Positions 8,053 to 17,797 of a stretch of 64,000 nt of DNA are shown piece by piece (the first letter of the stretch is position 1; every line of letters begins with the position of its first letter). The notes beneath the pieces were generated by a model that made no database searches, was not told the origin of the DNA, and saw nothing but the letters and a program-made list of their open reading frames with translations. The position numbers were made by a program, and so were the translations under genes. This DNA is from Thalassospira marina (GTDB taxonomy: Bacteria > Pseudomonadota > Alphaproteobacteria > Rhodospirillales > Thalassospiraceae): contig NZ_CP024199.1 in the NCBI RefSeq assembly GCF_002844375.1, forward strand, positions 2,182,001 to 2,246,000, written 5' to 3'.

Positions 8053-9027
8053 TTATTCAGCAGCGCTTGGTTTCGCAGTGGCGGCCAGTTTCTTTTCACG
8101 GGCAGCACGCATTTCGGCAAAATCACGATCCGCATGATAGCTTGAACGTGTCAGCGGTGTCGATGCCACCATCAGGAAGCCTTTGGCGCGCGCCATCGAG
8201 GCATATTCCTTGAATTCATCTGGCGTTACGAACCGGTCAACCGGAGCATGCTTCAATGTCGGCTGCAGGTACTGGCCAATCGTCAAGAAGTCCACATCGG
8301 CAACACGCAGGTCATCCATAACCTGGCTAAGCTCGTGGCGCTGCTCGCCCAAACCAACCATCAGGCCGGATTTGGTGAAAATGGTCGGATCAATCTGCTT
8401 TACGCGGTCGAGAATGCGTAGCGACTGATAAAAACGTGCGCCCGGACGAATGGACGGATACAGCCGCGGCACAGTTTCCAGATTGTGGTTAAACACATCG
8501 GGGCGGGCTTTGGCGACAATTTCAACAGCACCGGGCTTGTCGCGAAAATCCGGTGTCAGAATTTCAATGGTGGTTTCCGGCGATTTGTGACGGATCGCCT
8601 CGATCACGCGGGCAAAATGCATTGCCCCTCCGTCCGGAAGATCGTCACGGTCAACCGAGGTGATGACGACATGCTTAAGGTCCATGTCGGCAACAGCCAT
8701 TGCCAGGTTTTCCGGCTCGAACGGGTCAAGCGCGTTGGGCATACCGGTTTTGACGTTACAGAACGCACATGCACGGGTGCAGGTATCGCCCATGATCATG
8801 AAAGATGCGTGCTTTTTCTGCCAGCATTCGCCGATATTCGGGCATGCTGCTTCTTCGCAAACCGTGTGCAGTTTCAGGCCGCGCGCCAGATCGCGCGTTT
8901 CCTGATATCCCTTCGAGGTCGGTGCCTTAACGCGAATCCATTCCGGCTTGCGACCAGAAGGACGATCCGGATTCTTTTGCTTTTCAGGGTGACGAAGAGC
9001 TCGCACCTCGTTGCGCGTCGTGGACAT
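8053..9027 (-). CDS. lipA: Lipoyl synthase
   Basis: Inserts two sulfurs into protein-bound octanoyl chains to make lipoyl groups. In this window its obvious clients are the E2 and lipoylated E1-beta subunits encoded just upstream. The 324-residue radical SAM enzyme shows both iron-sulfur cluster motifs: auxiliary-cluster cysteines 57, 62 and 68 in CEEAACPNIGEC, and SAM-cluster cysteines 83, 87 and 90 in CTRACAFC. The C-terminal SSYHAD segment with the cluster-ligating serine is present. The ATG at 9025-9027 has a GGAGG site. It is downstream of lpdA by 124 bases that hold two hairpins, so it may be partly separated from the pdh transcript. Confidence 0.97.
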   Translation of the reverse strand: MSTTRNEVRALRHPEKQKNPDRPSGRKPEWIRVKAPTSKGYQETRDLARGLKLHTVCEEAACPNIGECWQKKHASFMIMGDTCTRACAFCNVKTGMPNALDPFEPENLAMAVADMDLKHVVITSVDRDDLPDGGAMHFARVIEAIRHKSPETTIEILTPDFRDKPGAVEIVAKARPDVFNHNLETVPRLYPSIRPGARFYQSLRILDRVKQIDPTIFTKSGLMVGLGEQRHELSQVMDDLRVADVDFLTIGQYLQPTLKHAPVDRFVTPDEFKEYASMARAKGFLMVASTPLTRSSYHADRDFAEMRAAREKKLAATAKPSAAE

Positions 9028-9049
9028 TTAAACCTCCGAAGGATGGAAC

Positions 9050-9140
9050 GGGCGGCAATGTGCCGCCCTCCCGCCAAATTGTCAAACTGACATTCGACAT
9101 GGCCGATACGACAGATCCACAAGGGAAGCCGCCGTATCGG
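9050..9140 (-). other. Two hairpins between lpdA and lipA
   Basis: CCGATACGAC (9103-9112) pairs with GCCGTATCGG (9131-9140), one G-U pair included, and GGGCGGCA (9050-9057) pairs with TGCCGCCC (9061-9068). Neither is followed by a T-run on the minus strand, so they look more like processing or attenuation hairpins than full terminators. Confidence 0.4.
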
Positions 9141-9151
9141 ACAATTATGAC

Positions 9152-10549
9152 TTAGAAATGGATCGCACGGCCATAGGCGTCAAGGACCGACTCATGCATC
9201 ATTTCCGAAAGGGTCGGATGCGGGAAGACGGTATGCATCAGGTCTTCCTCGGTCGTTTCAAGGCCCATTGCCACCACAAAACCCTGGATCAGCTCGGTGA
9301 CTTCGGTACCAACCATATGGGCACCTAGAAGCTCACCAGTCTTGGCATCAAACACGGTTTTAACCAGACCTTCCGCCTCACCAAGAGCCACGGCTTTGCC
9401 GTTCCCGATGAAGGGGAACTTTCCAACCTTGACGTCGTAACCCGCTTCCTTGGCTTTTGCCTCGGTCAGGCCGACACTGGCAACCTGCGGATGGCAATAG
9501 GTGCAGCCCGGAATCTTGCCCGGGTCAATCGGATGGACGTTTTTAACACCAGCGATTTTCTCGACGCAAATAACGCCTTCATGCTCGGCCTTATGGGCCA
9601 GCATCGGCGGGCCGGCAACGTCACCAATGGCATAAATGCCAGGTTCTGCCGTGCGGGAATATTCGTCAGTGCCAATCACATTGCGATCAACCTTGACCTT
9701 GGTGGTTTCCAGACCAAGATTTTCGGTATTGCCAATAACACCAACAGCAGAAATCACCCGATCAACCGTCAGCTCCTGCTTCTTGCCGTCTTTGGTTTCA
9801 ATCGTGACAACGACATTGTCAGCATTACGCTTCAGATTGGCGACCTTGGCTTCAGTCAGGATCTTCATCCCGTCCTTGGTCATCATTTTCTGCGCAAGGG
9901 CGGCAACTTCCTTGTCTTCAACCGGCATGATCTGCGGCATGATTTCAACCACGGTCACGTCAGCACCCATGGTGTGATAGAAACTCGCAAATTCGATACC
10001 AATTGCACCCGAACCAATAACAACCAGGCTTTTGGGCATTTTGTCAGGCGTCATCGCCTTTTTGTAATCCCAAACAACTTTGCCGTCGGCTTCAAGGCCA
10101 GGAAAAGCACGGGCACGGGCACCGGTCGCAATGATGTAATGTTTTGCGGTATAGGTGCCTTTGTCCTTGCCTTCGACATTGATCTTTTTCGGACCATCGA
10201 ACTTGGCTTCACCATTGATGACGGTGACCTTGTTCTTTTTCAGAAGATGGCCAACACCACCAGCAAGCTGCTTGGAAACTCCACGCGAACGCTGAATGAC
10301 GGCATCAAAATCAAAAGAAGGCTTTTCACAGGACAGGCCATAATTTTTGGCATGTTTCATGTTGCGAAAAACTTCGGCCGAACGCAGCAGTGCCTTGGTC
10401 GGGATACAACCCCAGTTCAGGCAGATGCCACCAAGATGTTCACGTTCAACAACAGCCGTTTTCAGGCCAAGCTGGGCAGAACGGATGGCGGTTACATAAC
10501 CACCAGGGCCTGCACCAATCACAATAACGTCGAAATTATTATCCGCCAT
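9152..10549 (-). CDS. lpdA: Dihydrolipoyl dehydrogenase (E3) of the pyruvate dehydrogenase complex
   Basis: Re-oxidises dihydrolipoyl groups with NAD+. The 465-residue flavoprotein shows the FAD-binding IGAGPGGY at 11-18, the redox disulfide Cys43/Cys48 in GGICLNWGCIPTK, the NAD-binding GSGAIGIEFASF, and the C-terminal HPHPTLSEMMHE with the catalytic His-Glu pair. There is no fused lipoyl domain. The open frame runs to a TTG at 10564, but ATG at 10549 has GAGGAG upstream and begins MADNNFDVIVIGAG as usual, so I start there. It follows pdhC by 90 bases that contain an 11-bp perfect inverted repeat. The position identifies it as the PDH-specific E3; another lpd for 2-oxoglutarate dehydrogenase probably exists elsewhere. 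Confidence 0.96.
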   Translation of the reverse strand: MADNNFDVIVIGAGPGGYVTAIRSAQLGLKTAVVEREHLGGICLNWGCIPTKALLRSAEVFRNMKHAKNYGLSCEKPSFDFDAVIQRSRGVSKQLAGGVGHLLKKNKVTVINGEAKFDGPKKINVEGKDKGTYTAKHYIIATGARARAFPGLEADGKVVWDYKKAMTPDKMPKSLVVIGSGAIGIEFASFYHTMGADVTVVEIMPQIMPVEDKEVAALAQKMMTKDGMKILTEAKVANLKRNADNVVVTIETKDGKKQELTVDRVISAVGVIGNTENLGLETTKVKVDRNVIGTDEYSRTAEPGIYAIGDVAGPPMLAHKAEHEGVICVEKIAGVKNVHPIDPGKIPGCTYCHPQVASVGLTEAKAKEAGYDVKVGKFPFIGNGKAVALGEAEGLVKTVFDAKTGELLGAHMVGTEVTELIQGFVVAMGLETTEEDLMHTVFPHPTLSEMMHESVLDAYGRAIHF

Positions 10550-10563
10550 TTTGCATCTCCTCA

Positions 10564-10627
10564 ATCTGTCTGATCAATCAGACAGATATTTGATTCAAAA
10601 GTTTACGGGGACTTTTTAAAGCCCCCG
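10564..10627 (-). repeat. Inverted repeats between pdhC and lpdA
   Basis: ATCTGTCTGAT (10564-10574) is the exact reverse complement of ATCAGACAGAT (10577-10587). A second hairpin, CGGGGACTTT with AAAGCCCCCG (10606-10627, one mismatch), lies next to the pdhC stop. No good T-run follows either on the minus strand, so they may set relative levels of E2 and E3 rather than end transcription. Confidence 0.55.
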
Positions 10628-10639
10628 CCTAACCCATCC

Positions 10640-11962
10640 TTAAAGCAGCATGCTTAGCGGATCTTCGATCAGTTTCTTGAATTCGGCCATGAATTCGGCA
10701 CCAACGGCGCCGTCGACCACACGGTGGTCTACCGAGAGAGTGCAGCTCATGACGGTTGCAATGGCAAGCGCGCCGTCTTTGACGACCGGACGCTGTTCAC
10801 CTGCACCAACGGCCAGGATACAACCCTGCGGCGGGTTGATGATGGCAGCAAAGTCCTTGATGCCAAACATGCCCAGGTTGGAGACAGAGAAAGTCCCGCC
10901 CTGGAATTCCTGCGGCTGCAGTTTGCCATCACGTGCCTTGGCGGCCAGTGCTTTCATCTCGGTCGAGATTTCGGCAAGACCTTTGCCACCCGCATTGCGG
11001 ATAACCGGCGTGATCAGGCCACCATCAATGGCAACAGCAACGGAAATATCCTGCTGTTTGCACTGAAGGATGGCTGCATCGGTCCAGATCGCATTTGCGG
11101 CCGGCACGCGCTTCAGCGCGATCGAGGATGCACGGATGACCATGTCATTGACCGAAACCTTAACGCCCTCGCCAGCCTTTTCATTAAGCTGCTTGCGAAC
11201 GGAAAGAAGATTGTCGATCTGGCAATCAATAGTCAGGTAGAAATGCGGAACCTGCTGTTTGGATTCCGTGAGACGGCGGGCAATAACCTTGCGCATCGTC
11301 GTGTTCGGAATTTCCTCGTATTCCGGAAGTCCGGTAAGATCCGGGTTCCAGCCAGAGGTTGCCGGTGCCTTTGCAGCCGGTGCGGCAGCTGCAGGCGCAT
11401 CTGCTTTGGCTGCTGCCGGAGCATCCGCCTTGGCGGCCGATTTGTTGCTCAGTGCGGCTTCAACGTCACGCTTGACGATACGACCACGCGGACCCGAACC
11501 ATCAACACCCGAAAGCTCCAGGCCTTCCTGCGATGCAATACGGCGAGCAAGCGGGCTTGCCTTGACGCGATCGCCATCCTTGCCTGCGGCAGGTGCGCTT
11601 GATGCAGCCGGGGCAACATCCTTGCTTTCGGATTTTTCTTCTTTCGGGGCAGATGCTGCGGCGTCACCGCCAACATCTGGACCGGATGTATCCGCACCAT
11701 CAAGTGCAGATTCATCTTCGTCTTCTTCTAAAAGCAACGCGATAACGGCGTTCACAGCAACACCCTCGGTGCCTTCAGACACAAGGATCTTCCCGATTTT
11801 GCCTTCATCAACGGCTTCGACTTCCATCGTCGCCTTGTCGGTTTCGATTTCGGCAAGGACATCACCGGACTCAACCGTGTCCCCTTCCTTGACAAGCCAT
11901 TTTGCCAAGGTGCCTTCTGTCATCGTCGGCGAAAGTGCCGGCATCAGAATTTTAACTGGCAT
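10640..11962 (-). CDS. pdhC: Dihydrolipoamide acetyltransferase (E2) of pyruvate dehydrogenase
   Basis: Core of the pyruvate dehydrogenase complex; transfers the acetyl group from lipoyl to CoA. The 440-residue product has one lipoyl domain (1-80, with Lys43 in ETDKATMEVEA), an Ala/Pro/Glu-rich linker, and the peripheral subunit-binding domain around 135-170 (ASPLARRIASQEG, GPRGRIVKRDV). A second Ala-rich linker follows, then the catalytic domain with SVDHRVVDGAVGAEF (HxxxDG) near the C-terminus. It lies 65 bases after pdhB. Its lipoyl domain is very similar to that of PdhB at protein and DNA level. Confidence 0.96.
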   Translation of the reverse strand: MPVKILMPALSPTMTEGTLAKWLVKEGDTVESGDVLAEIETDKATMEVEAVDEGKIGKILVSEGTEGVAVNAVIALLLEEDEDESALDGADTSGPDVGGDAAASAPKEEKSESKDVAPAASSAPAAGKDGDRVKASPLARRIASQEGLELSGVDGSGPRGRIVKRDVEAALSNKSAAKADAPAAAKADAPAAAAPAAKAPATSGWNPDLTGLPEYEEIPNTTMRKVIARRLTESKQQVPHFYLTIDCQIDNLLSVRKQLNEKAGEGVKVSVNDMVIRASSIALKRVPAANAIWTDAAILQCKQQDISVAVAIDGGLITPVIRNAGGKGLAEISTEMKALAAKARDGKLQPQEFQGGTFSVSNLGMFGIKDFAAIINPPQGCILAVGAGEQRPVVKDGALAIATVMSCTLSVDHRVVDGAVGAEFMAEFKKLIEDPLSMLL

Positions 11963-12027
11963 TGATGCAATCTCCCGGTAACGGGGGTGGCAGCAGCTTT
12001 ACTGCGCCAGCCCCTGTCCGTTTTTGT

Positions 12028-13464
12028 TTAACGATAGCAAACGGCCTTGGCCGCATCGACGATGTGCTGATCCTGCGGCAATGCCAGGACTTCAAGGTTG
12101 GCCGCATACGGCATCGGGACATCTTCGCCGGTTACACGGGCAACAGGCGCATCGAGATAATCGAATGCATGTTCCATGATAACCGATGCGATTTCAGCGC
12201 CAATACCGGCAAAGTGCCAGCCTTCTTCACAGGTGACGAGACGGTTGGTCTTCATCACCGAACGCACGATCGTGTTAACGTCAAGCGGACGGATGGTCCG
12301 AAGGTTGATAACTTCGGCCGAGATGCCATCTTCTGCCAGCTTTTCAGCCGCCTTGAGTGCCTTGCCAACCATGATCGAGAACGCAACGATAGTAACATCG
12401 GTGCCTTCACGTTCGATTTTGGCCTGGCCAATCGGCAGGACGAAATCTTCATCGTCCGGAACTTCAAAGCTCTGGCCGTACAGGATTTCGTTTTCAAGGA
12501 AGACAACCGGGTTCGGGTCGCGGATTGCGGCTTTCAGCAGGCCTTTTGCATCGGCTGCGGAATAAGGCGCAATCACCTTAAGGCCCGGGCAATGTGCATA
12601 CCAGGAAGCATAGCACTGCGAGTGCTGCGCACCGACGCGTGCTGCAGCGCCGTTCGGACCACGGAACACAATCGGACAACCAAGCTGACCACCCGACATG
12701 TAAAGTGTCTTGGCAGCAGAGTTGATGATGTGGTCGATGGCCTGCATGGCAAAGTTGAAGGTCATGAATTCCACGACCGGACGCAGGCCCATGAAGGCAG
12801 CACCAGTACCAAGACCAGTAAAGCCATATTCGGTGATCGGCGTATCAACGACACGTTTGTCACCAAATTCGTCAAGCAGGCCCTGAGTAACCTTATAGGC
12901 ACCCTGATACTGCGCAACTTCTTCACCCATGACGAAAACATTTTCGTCGGTCCGCATTTCTTCGGCCATGGCATCACGCAGGGCTTCACGAACGGTCTGG
13001 GTTTTGAATTTGGTGTAGGTCTTTTCGTCGCGCGTTTCGTTCATCGCGCTCATGGCGCGCGGTTCATTTTCGGCACGTTCAATCGCGCCCGAAGCCTGAA
13101 CCGGTGCGGCAGAAGCAGACGACGAAGCAGAGCTTTCAGAAGAGGATTCTTCCTTTTCTTCTGCCTGTGGTGCGGCTTTGGCTTCACCCGGATTGACGTT
13201 ATCGAGTGCGGATGCGTCTTCGCCTTCCTCAAGGATATAGGCGATAACGGCATTCACAGCGACACCTTCAGTACCGGCATCAACGATCAGCTTGCCAATG
13301 GTGCCTTCATCGACGGCTTCAACTTCCATTGTCGCCTTGTCGGTTTCAATTTCGGCAAGAACGTCACCAGACTGGACGGTATCGCCCTCTTTGACGTTCC
13401 ATTTGGCAAGGGTGCCTTCAGTCATTGTCGGCGACAATGCAGGCATCAAAACTTCAATCGGCAT
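12028..13464 (-). CDS. pdhB: Pyruvate dehydrogenase E1 beta subunit with N-terminal lipoyl domain
   Basis: Pairs with PdhA to decarboxylate pyruvate. The 478-residue chain starts with a complete lipoyl domain (about 1-80, Lys43 in ETDKATMEVEA), then an acidic Ser/Ala-rich linker (90-130). The transketolase-type E1-beta body follows from about 150 (NVFVMGEEVAQYQGAYK, PITEYGFTGLGTGAA, FRGPNGAAARVGAQHSQ, and the C-terminal domain). E1-beta without a lipoyl domain is about 325-330 residues, so the N-terminal addition is clear. Such fusions are known in alphaproteobacteria. It sits 57 bases after pdhA. Confidence 0.96.
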   Translation of the reverse strand: MPIEVLMPALSPTMTEGTLAKWNVKEGDTVQSGDVLAEIETDKATMEVEAVDEGTIGKLIVDAGTEGVAVNAVIAYILEEGEDASALDNVNPGEAKAAPQAEEKEESSSESSASSSASAAPVQASGAIERAENEPRAMSAMNETRDEKTYTKFKTQTVREALRDAMAEEMRTDENVFVMGEEVAQYQGAYKVTQGLLDEFGDKRVVDTPITEYGFTGLGTGAAFMGLRPVVEFMTFNFAMQAIDHIINSAAKTLYMSGGQLGCPIVFRGPNGAAARVGAQHSQCYASWYAHCPGLKVIAPYSAADAKGLLKAAIRDPNPVVFLENEILYGQSFEVPDDEDFVLPIGQAKIEREGTDVTIVAFSIMVGKALKAAEKLAEDGISAEVINLRTIRPLDVNTIVRSVMKTNRLVTCEEGWHFAGIGAEIASVIMEHAFDYLDAPVARVTGEDVPMPYAANLEVLALPQDQHIVDAAKAVCYR

Positions 13465-13521
13465 GGTTCCCCCTCTTTGCGGGAAAATTTCTGGTCAAAA
13501 GCGGATTTTGCAAAGTCAGGG

Positions 13522-14532
13522 TCAGACTTCGATCAAAATATCGGTAAACAGTTCGGACGGATCCGGTTCCGGGCTGTTCTGTGCAAATTCCGCAGCTTTG
13601 GCGACCTCTGCCTTAACTTCCTTGTCGATCTCTTTGAGACCGTCTTCGTCAAGGATGTTTGCATCGATCAACAGCTTTTTGACCATGTCGATCGGGTCAT
13701 GTTCCTTGCGCATCTTGTCGAGCTCGTCTTTAGTCCGGTATTTCGCCGGGTCAGACATGGAATGCCCGCGATAACGATAGGTTTTCAGCTCGAGAATGTA
13801 CGGACCATTGCCTTCACGGCAATGTTTGACCGCGCGTTCACCGGCTTCCTTGACAGCAAGAACATCCATACCATCAACCTGTTCGCCCGGGATGCCATAG
13901 GCTTCACCACGCTGATAAAGGTCAGGGCTGGCCGAGTGACGCTGGGTCGAGGTGCCCATGGCGTACTGGTTGTTTTCAATGCAGTAAATAACCGGCAGCT
14001 TCCAAAGCGCAGCCATGTTGAAAGACTCATATACCTGGCCCTGGTTGACAGCACCGTCACCAAGATAGGTCAGGCAGACTTTGTCTTCGCCGCGATATTT
14101 GTAGTTAAAGGCAATACCGGTACCCAGCGGGACCTGCCCACCGACGATACCGTGACCACCGTAAAAGTTCTTTTCTTTGGAGAACATGTGCATGGAGCCG
14201 CCCTTGCCGTGAGAGTAACCACCCTCGCGACCGGTCAGTTCCGCCATGACGCCAGCGGAATCCATTCCGCAGGCCAGCATGTGCCCATGATCGCGGTAGC
14301 TGGTGATCACACCATCTTCGCCCGATGTGGCAGCCTGCATACCAACAACGACAGCTTCCTGGCCGATATAAAGGTGGCAGAAACCACCGATCAGGCCCAT
14401 GCCATAAAGCTGGCCGGCCTTTTCTTCGAAACGGCGGATCAGAAGCATGTCGCGATAATATTTAAGGAGATCGTCACTGCTCGCCTGGTTGTCGGCGCGC
14501 GTCGTGGCGCGTTTGCGTTTTGTGGTCGCCAT
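13522..14532 (-). CDS. pdhA: Pyruvate dehydrogenase E1 alpha subunit
   Basis: Binds thiamine diphosphate and, with PdhB, decarboxylates pyruvate and loads the lipoyl arm. The 336-residue protein shows the ThDP motif from GDG at 158-160 to ENN at 186-188, the HGKGGSMHMF segment, and the Ser-bearing loop YRGHSMSDPAKYR known in the E1-alpha family. The basic N-terminus (KRKRATTRADNQ) is typical of alphaproteobacterial E1 alpha. A GGGAGG site precedes the ATG at 14530-14532. It is the first gene of pdhA-pdhB-pdhC-lpdA, followed by lipA and the COQ10-like gene on the same strand. Confidence 0.97.
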   Translation of the reverse strand: MATTKRKRATTRADNQASSDDLLKYYRDMLLIRRFEEKAGQLYGMGLIGGFCHLYIGQEAVVVGMQAATSGEDGVITSYRDHGHMLACGMDSAGVMAELTGREGGYSHGKGGSMHMFSKEKNFYGGHGIVGGQVPLGTGIAFNYKYRGEDKVCLTYLGDGAVNQGQVYESFNMAALWKLPVIYCIENNQYAMGTSTQRHSASPDLYQRGEAYGIPGEQVDGMDVLAVKEAGERAVKHCREGNGPYILELKTYRYRGHSMSDPAKYRTKDELDKMRKEHDPIDMVKKLLIDANILDEDGLKEIDKEVKAEVAKAAEFAQNSPEPDPSELFTDILIEV

Positions 14533-14900
14533 GGTTCCTCCCGGTGGATGGCTCGCTTAAGCTTCTTTGAAAAGCAGCTTAATTCGGTATTGGACCACCG
14601 AAATAACTACCCAAAACAACTGACATAAGCAAGCGATCTTGGGACGCCTAACGCCTTGTTTTGCAATGCACAATCACAAATAAACCAAGTATTGGTTAAT
14701 TTAAGTTTTAACGGTTTAAATGATATTTTGTGAATTATCAGGCAGTTGGCCTATCGCATCAAAAGTGTCTCATTCCCCAGCGTCACAAATGCTATGATTT
14801 TATGAAAACAATTTTGATCAATGTGTTTTCGCCTTCGCAAACGCCAAAAAACCACAGAACAAAAGGCTTTGGCAACAAACAGGCGAAAAGCAGCAGATAC
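14533..14900. other. Upstream region of pdhA (no gene seen)
   Basis: This 368-base AT-richer gap between pdhA and ftsB has no coding frame I would support. It should hold the pdh operon promoter on the minus strand. I cannot pick a convincing -35/-10 pair. The only notable element is the short inverted repeat AACCAA-GTA-TTGGTT at 14683-14697, about 150 bases before the pdhA start, a possible operator. Confidence 0.5.
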
Positions 14901-14925
14901 AAAAACACCCCTGAAATCAGGGGTG
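14901..14925 (-). terminator. Terminator overlapping the ftsB stop codon
   Basis: CACCCCTG (14906-14913) pairs with CAGGGGTG (14918-14925); on the minus strand it is followed by TTTTTG. The stem includes the last bases of the ftsB frame (stop at 14917-14919). Confidence 0.85.
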
Positions 14926-15246
14926 ATCGTAGCCGTTATGATGAAAGATGATGACGTCGTCGCGATTGGCCATATCAAGCATGGTACGCGCCCTTTCGTC
15001 GAGAAGGTCCGGATCCAGGCTTCCGGGTCGAAGGGCCTTCACCCGCTGCTCAAGCAATTCACGTCGCCCACGGATGTCATCGCGCAGCTTGACGATTTCA
15101 TTCACCCGGTCCTGCATTGACCAATAGGCCAGAAGGCCCCTATCCCCCTCCACACTGTGGAAGATGAAATATACCATCACCGTAAAGGCAAATACCGGCG
15201 CAATGGCCTGCCGAAACCGACGAACTACCGGTGCTGATGACGACAT
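14917..15246 (-). CDS. ftsB: FtsB/DivIC septum formation initiator protein
   Basis: A 109-residue bitopic protein of the divisome sub-complex with FtsL and FtsQ. A short cytoplasmic N-terminus is followed by one membrane segment (about 14-32, APVFAFTVMVYFIF). A coiled-coil segment (about 38-75, MQDRVNEIVKLRDDIRGRR, then ELLEQRVKALR) and a conserved LDPDLLDERARTML region follow, all matching the DivIC family. It lies between eno and the pdh operon, a common alphaproteobacterial order. Its terminator overlaps the stop codon, so it is isolated from pdhA. 285 bases separate it from eno, which has its own terminator, so ftsB probably has its own promoter. Confidence 0.9.
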   Translation of the reverse strand: MSSSAPVVRRFRQAIAPVFAFTVMVYFIFHSVEGDRGLLAYWSMQDRVNEIVKLRDDIRGRRELLEQRVKALRPGSLDPDLLDERARTMLDMANRDDVIIFHHNGYDHP

Positions 15247-15473
15247 GTCAGACTAGGCCCTAAAATTAAACAAATGCCAGTATCCGCGAAACATTTCCCA
15301 ACCGATACGATAAAACAACTTTCGTTATTTCACCGTAAATCTATAGGGTTACGATGCCAAGATATAAGAACACACAATGGATGAGATGTATTTCATCACA
15401 ACAAGGTAAAAAGAGTTTTAAAAACAGGGATCTTTTCCTGTCGCATTTACGATCAGTTAACAATTCGTAAATG

Positions 15474-15503
15474 CAAAAAGGCCACCTACAGGAGGTGGCC
15501 TTT
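15474..15503 (-). terminator. Terminator downstream of eno
   Basis: GGCCACCT (15480-15487) pairs with AGGTGGCC (15493-15500) around a short loop; the minus strand continues into TTTTTGC. Confidence 0.9.
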
Positions 15504-15531
15504 GGCATCGGCTTCAATAAAGAAACTGATA

Positions 15532-16806
<1,275 letters not shown>

Positions 16807-16871
16807 GACGAAACAATTCTCCTTACTGACATGTTGAACGGCCCCATACTGGGCCGCGTCGGTTACAGCAT

Positions 16872-16900
16872 AAAAAAAATGCCGCCACAAATATGGCGGC
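16872..16900 (-). terminator. Terminator downstream of kdsA
   Basis: GCCGCCA (16881-16887) pairs with TGGCGGC (16894-16900); on the minus strand it is followed by eight T after one A. It lies between kdsA and the eno start, so eno most likely has its own promoter or depends on read-through. Confidence 0.88.
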
Positions 16901-16908
16901 ACCTTATA

Positions 16909-17766
16909 TCACGCGTCGAACATATCCAGACGAACCGGATTGGCCTTCGCGACGGCATCGAATTCCTTCAGAACCGAGAGAACTTCGGGAAGCTTGCCAA
17001 GGGGAATTTGATTGGGTCCGTCGCTGATGGCGGCGTCGGGATTGTCGTGGGTTTCGATGAACAAAGCCGCGACACCAACAGAAACAGCAGCGCGTGCAAG
17101 AACAGGTGCGAATTCGCGCTGTCCGCCTGTTGTACCACCCTGCCCGCCGGGTTGCTGGACAGAATGGGTTGCGTCAAACACAATCGGATAGCCCTGTTGG
17201 GCCATGGTGGGAAGTCCGCGGAAATCGGTTACCAGCGTGTTATAGCCAAAGCTGGTACCACGATCACAAAGCATGATGTTTTCATTGCCGGCTTCGGCAA
17301 TTTTATTGGCGACATTGGCCATGTCCCACGGGGCCAGGAACTGCCCCTTCTTGACATTGATCGCCTTGCCGGTGGCGGCTGCCGCCACCAGAAGATCGGT
17401 TTGGCGGCACAGGAATGCCGGAATCTGCAAAATATCGGCAACGCGCGCAACGGCTTCACACTGATCCGGCAGGTGAATGTCGGTTACGATCGGCAAACCG
17501 GTGACATCCTTGACTTCGCCAAGAATATCAATTCCCTCGCTTAAACCCACGCCACGCTTGGATTTGTTGCTGGTACGGTTCGCCTTGTCAAACGAGCTTT
17601 TATAAACCAGCCCGATGCCCATGGCAGCAGTCAGTTCCTTAAGCGCGGTTGCCATTTCCAGCGCATGCTGGCGGCTTTCAATTGCGCAAGGCCCTGCCAG
17701 CAAGGCAAAGGGTTTGTCATTTGCAAATTCGATATTGCCGACTTTAACGGTTTTAATCGTGGTCAT
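16909..17766 (-). CDS. kdsA: 3-deoxy-8-phosphooctulonate (KDO-8-P) synthase
   Basis: Condenses phosphoenolpyruvate with arabinose 5-phosphate to give KDO-8-phosphate for the lipopolysaccharide inner core. The 285-residue TIM-barrel protein shows AGPCAIESRQHALEMA, YKSSFDKANRTS, GLPIVTDIH, and MLCDRGTSFGYNTLVTDFRG, all typical of the family. It lies 31 bases after the pyrG stop on the same strand, with a strong terminator after it, so pyrG-kdsA look like one transcript. PyrG supplies the CTP that activates KDO in the next steps. Confidence 0.96.
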   Translation of the reverse strand: MTTIKTVKVGNIEFANDKPFALLAGPCAIESRQHALEMATALKELTAAMGIGLVYKSSFDKANRTSNKSKRGVGLSEGIDILGEVKDVTGLPIVTDIHLPDQCEAVARVADILQIPAFLCRQTDLLVAAAATGKAINVKKGQFLAPWDMANVANKIAEAGNENIMLCDRGTSFGYNTLVTDFRGLPTMAQQGYPIVFDATHSVQQPGGQGGTTGGQREFAPVLARAAVSVGVAALFIETHDNPDAAISDGPNQIPLGKLPEVLSVLKEFDAVAKANPVRLDMFDA

Positions 17767-17797
17767 TTCAACATCCTTGGACGTTTGGCTGGTTCAA

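Noticed and set aside
9491..10573. A 360-codon plus-strand frame opposite lpdA
   Set aside because: Antisense shadow of lpdA, with no domain, signal or binding site.
11962..14628. An 888-codon open frame on the plus strand opposite pdhC, pdhB and pdhA
   Set aside because: It is exactly antisense to three unmistakable genes, has no recognisable domain, and its composition mirrors their codon bias. Long antisense frames arise in GC-rich genes with strong third-position bias.
14683..14697. PdhR operator upstream of pdhA
   Set aside because: The PdhR site is TTGGT-N3-ACCAA; this repeat has the halves the other way round on both strands.
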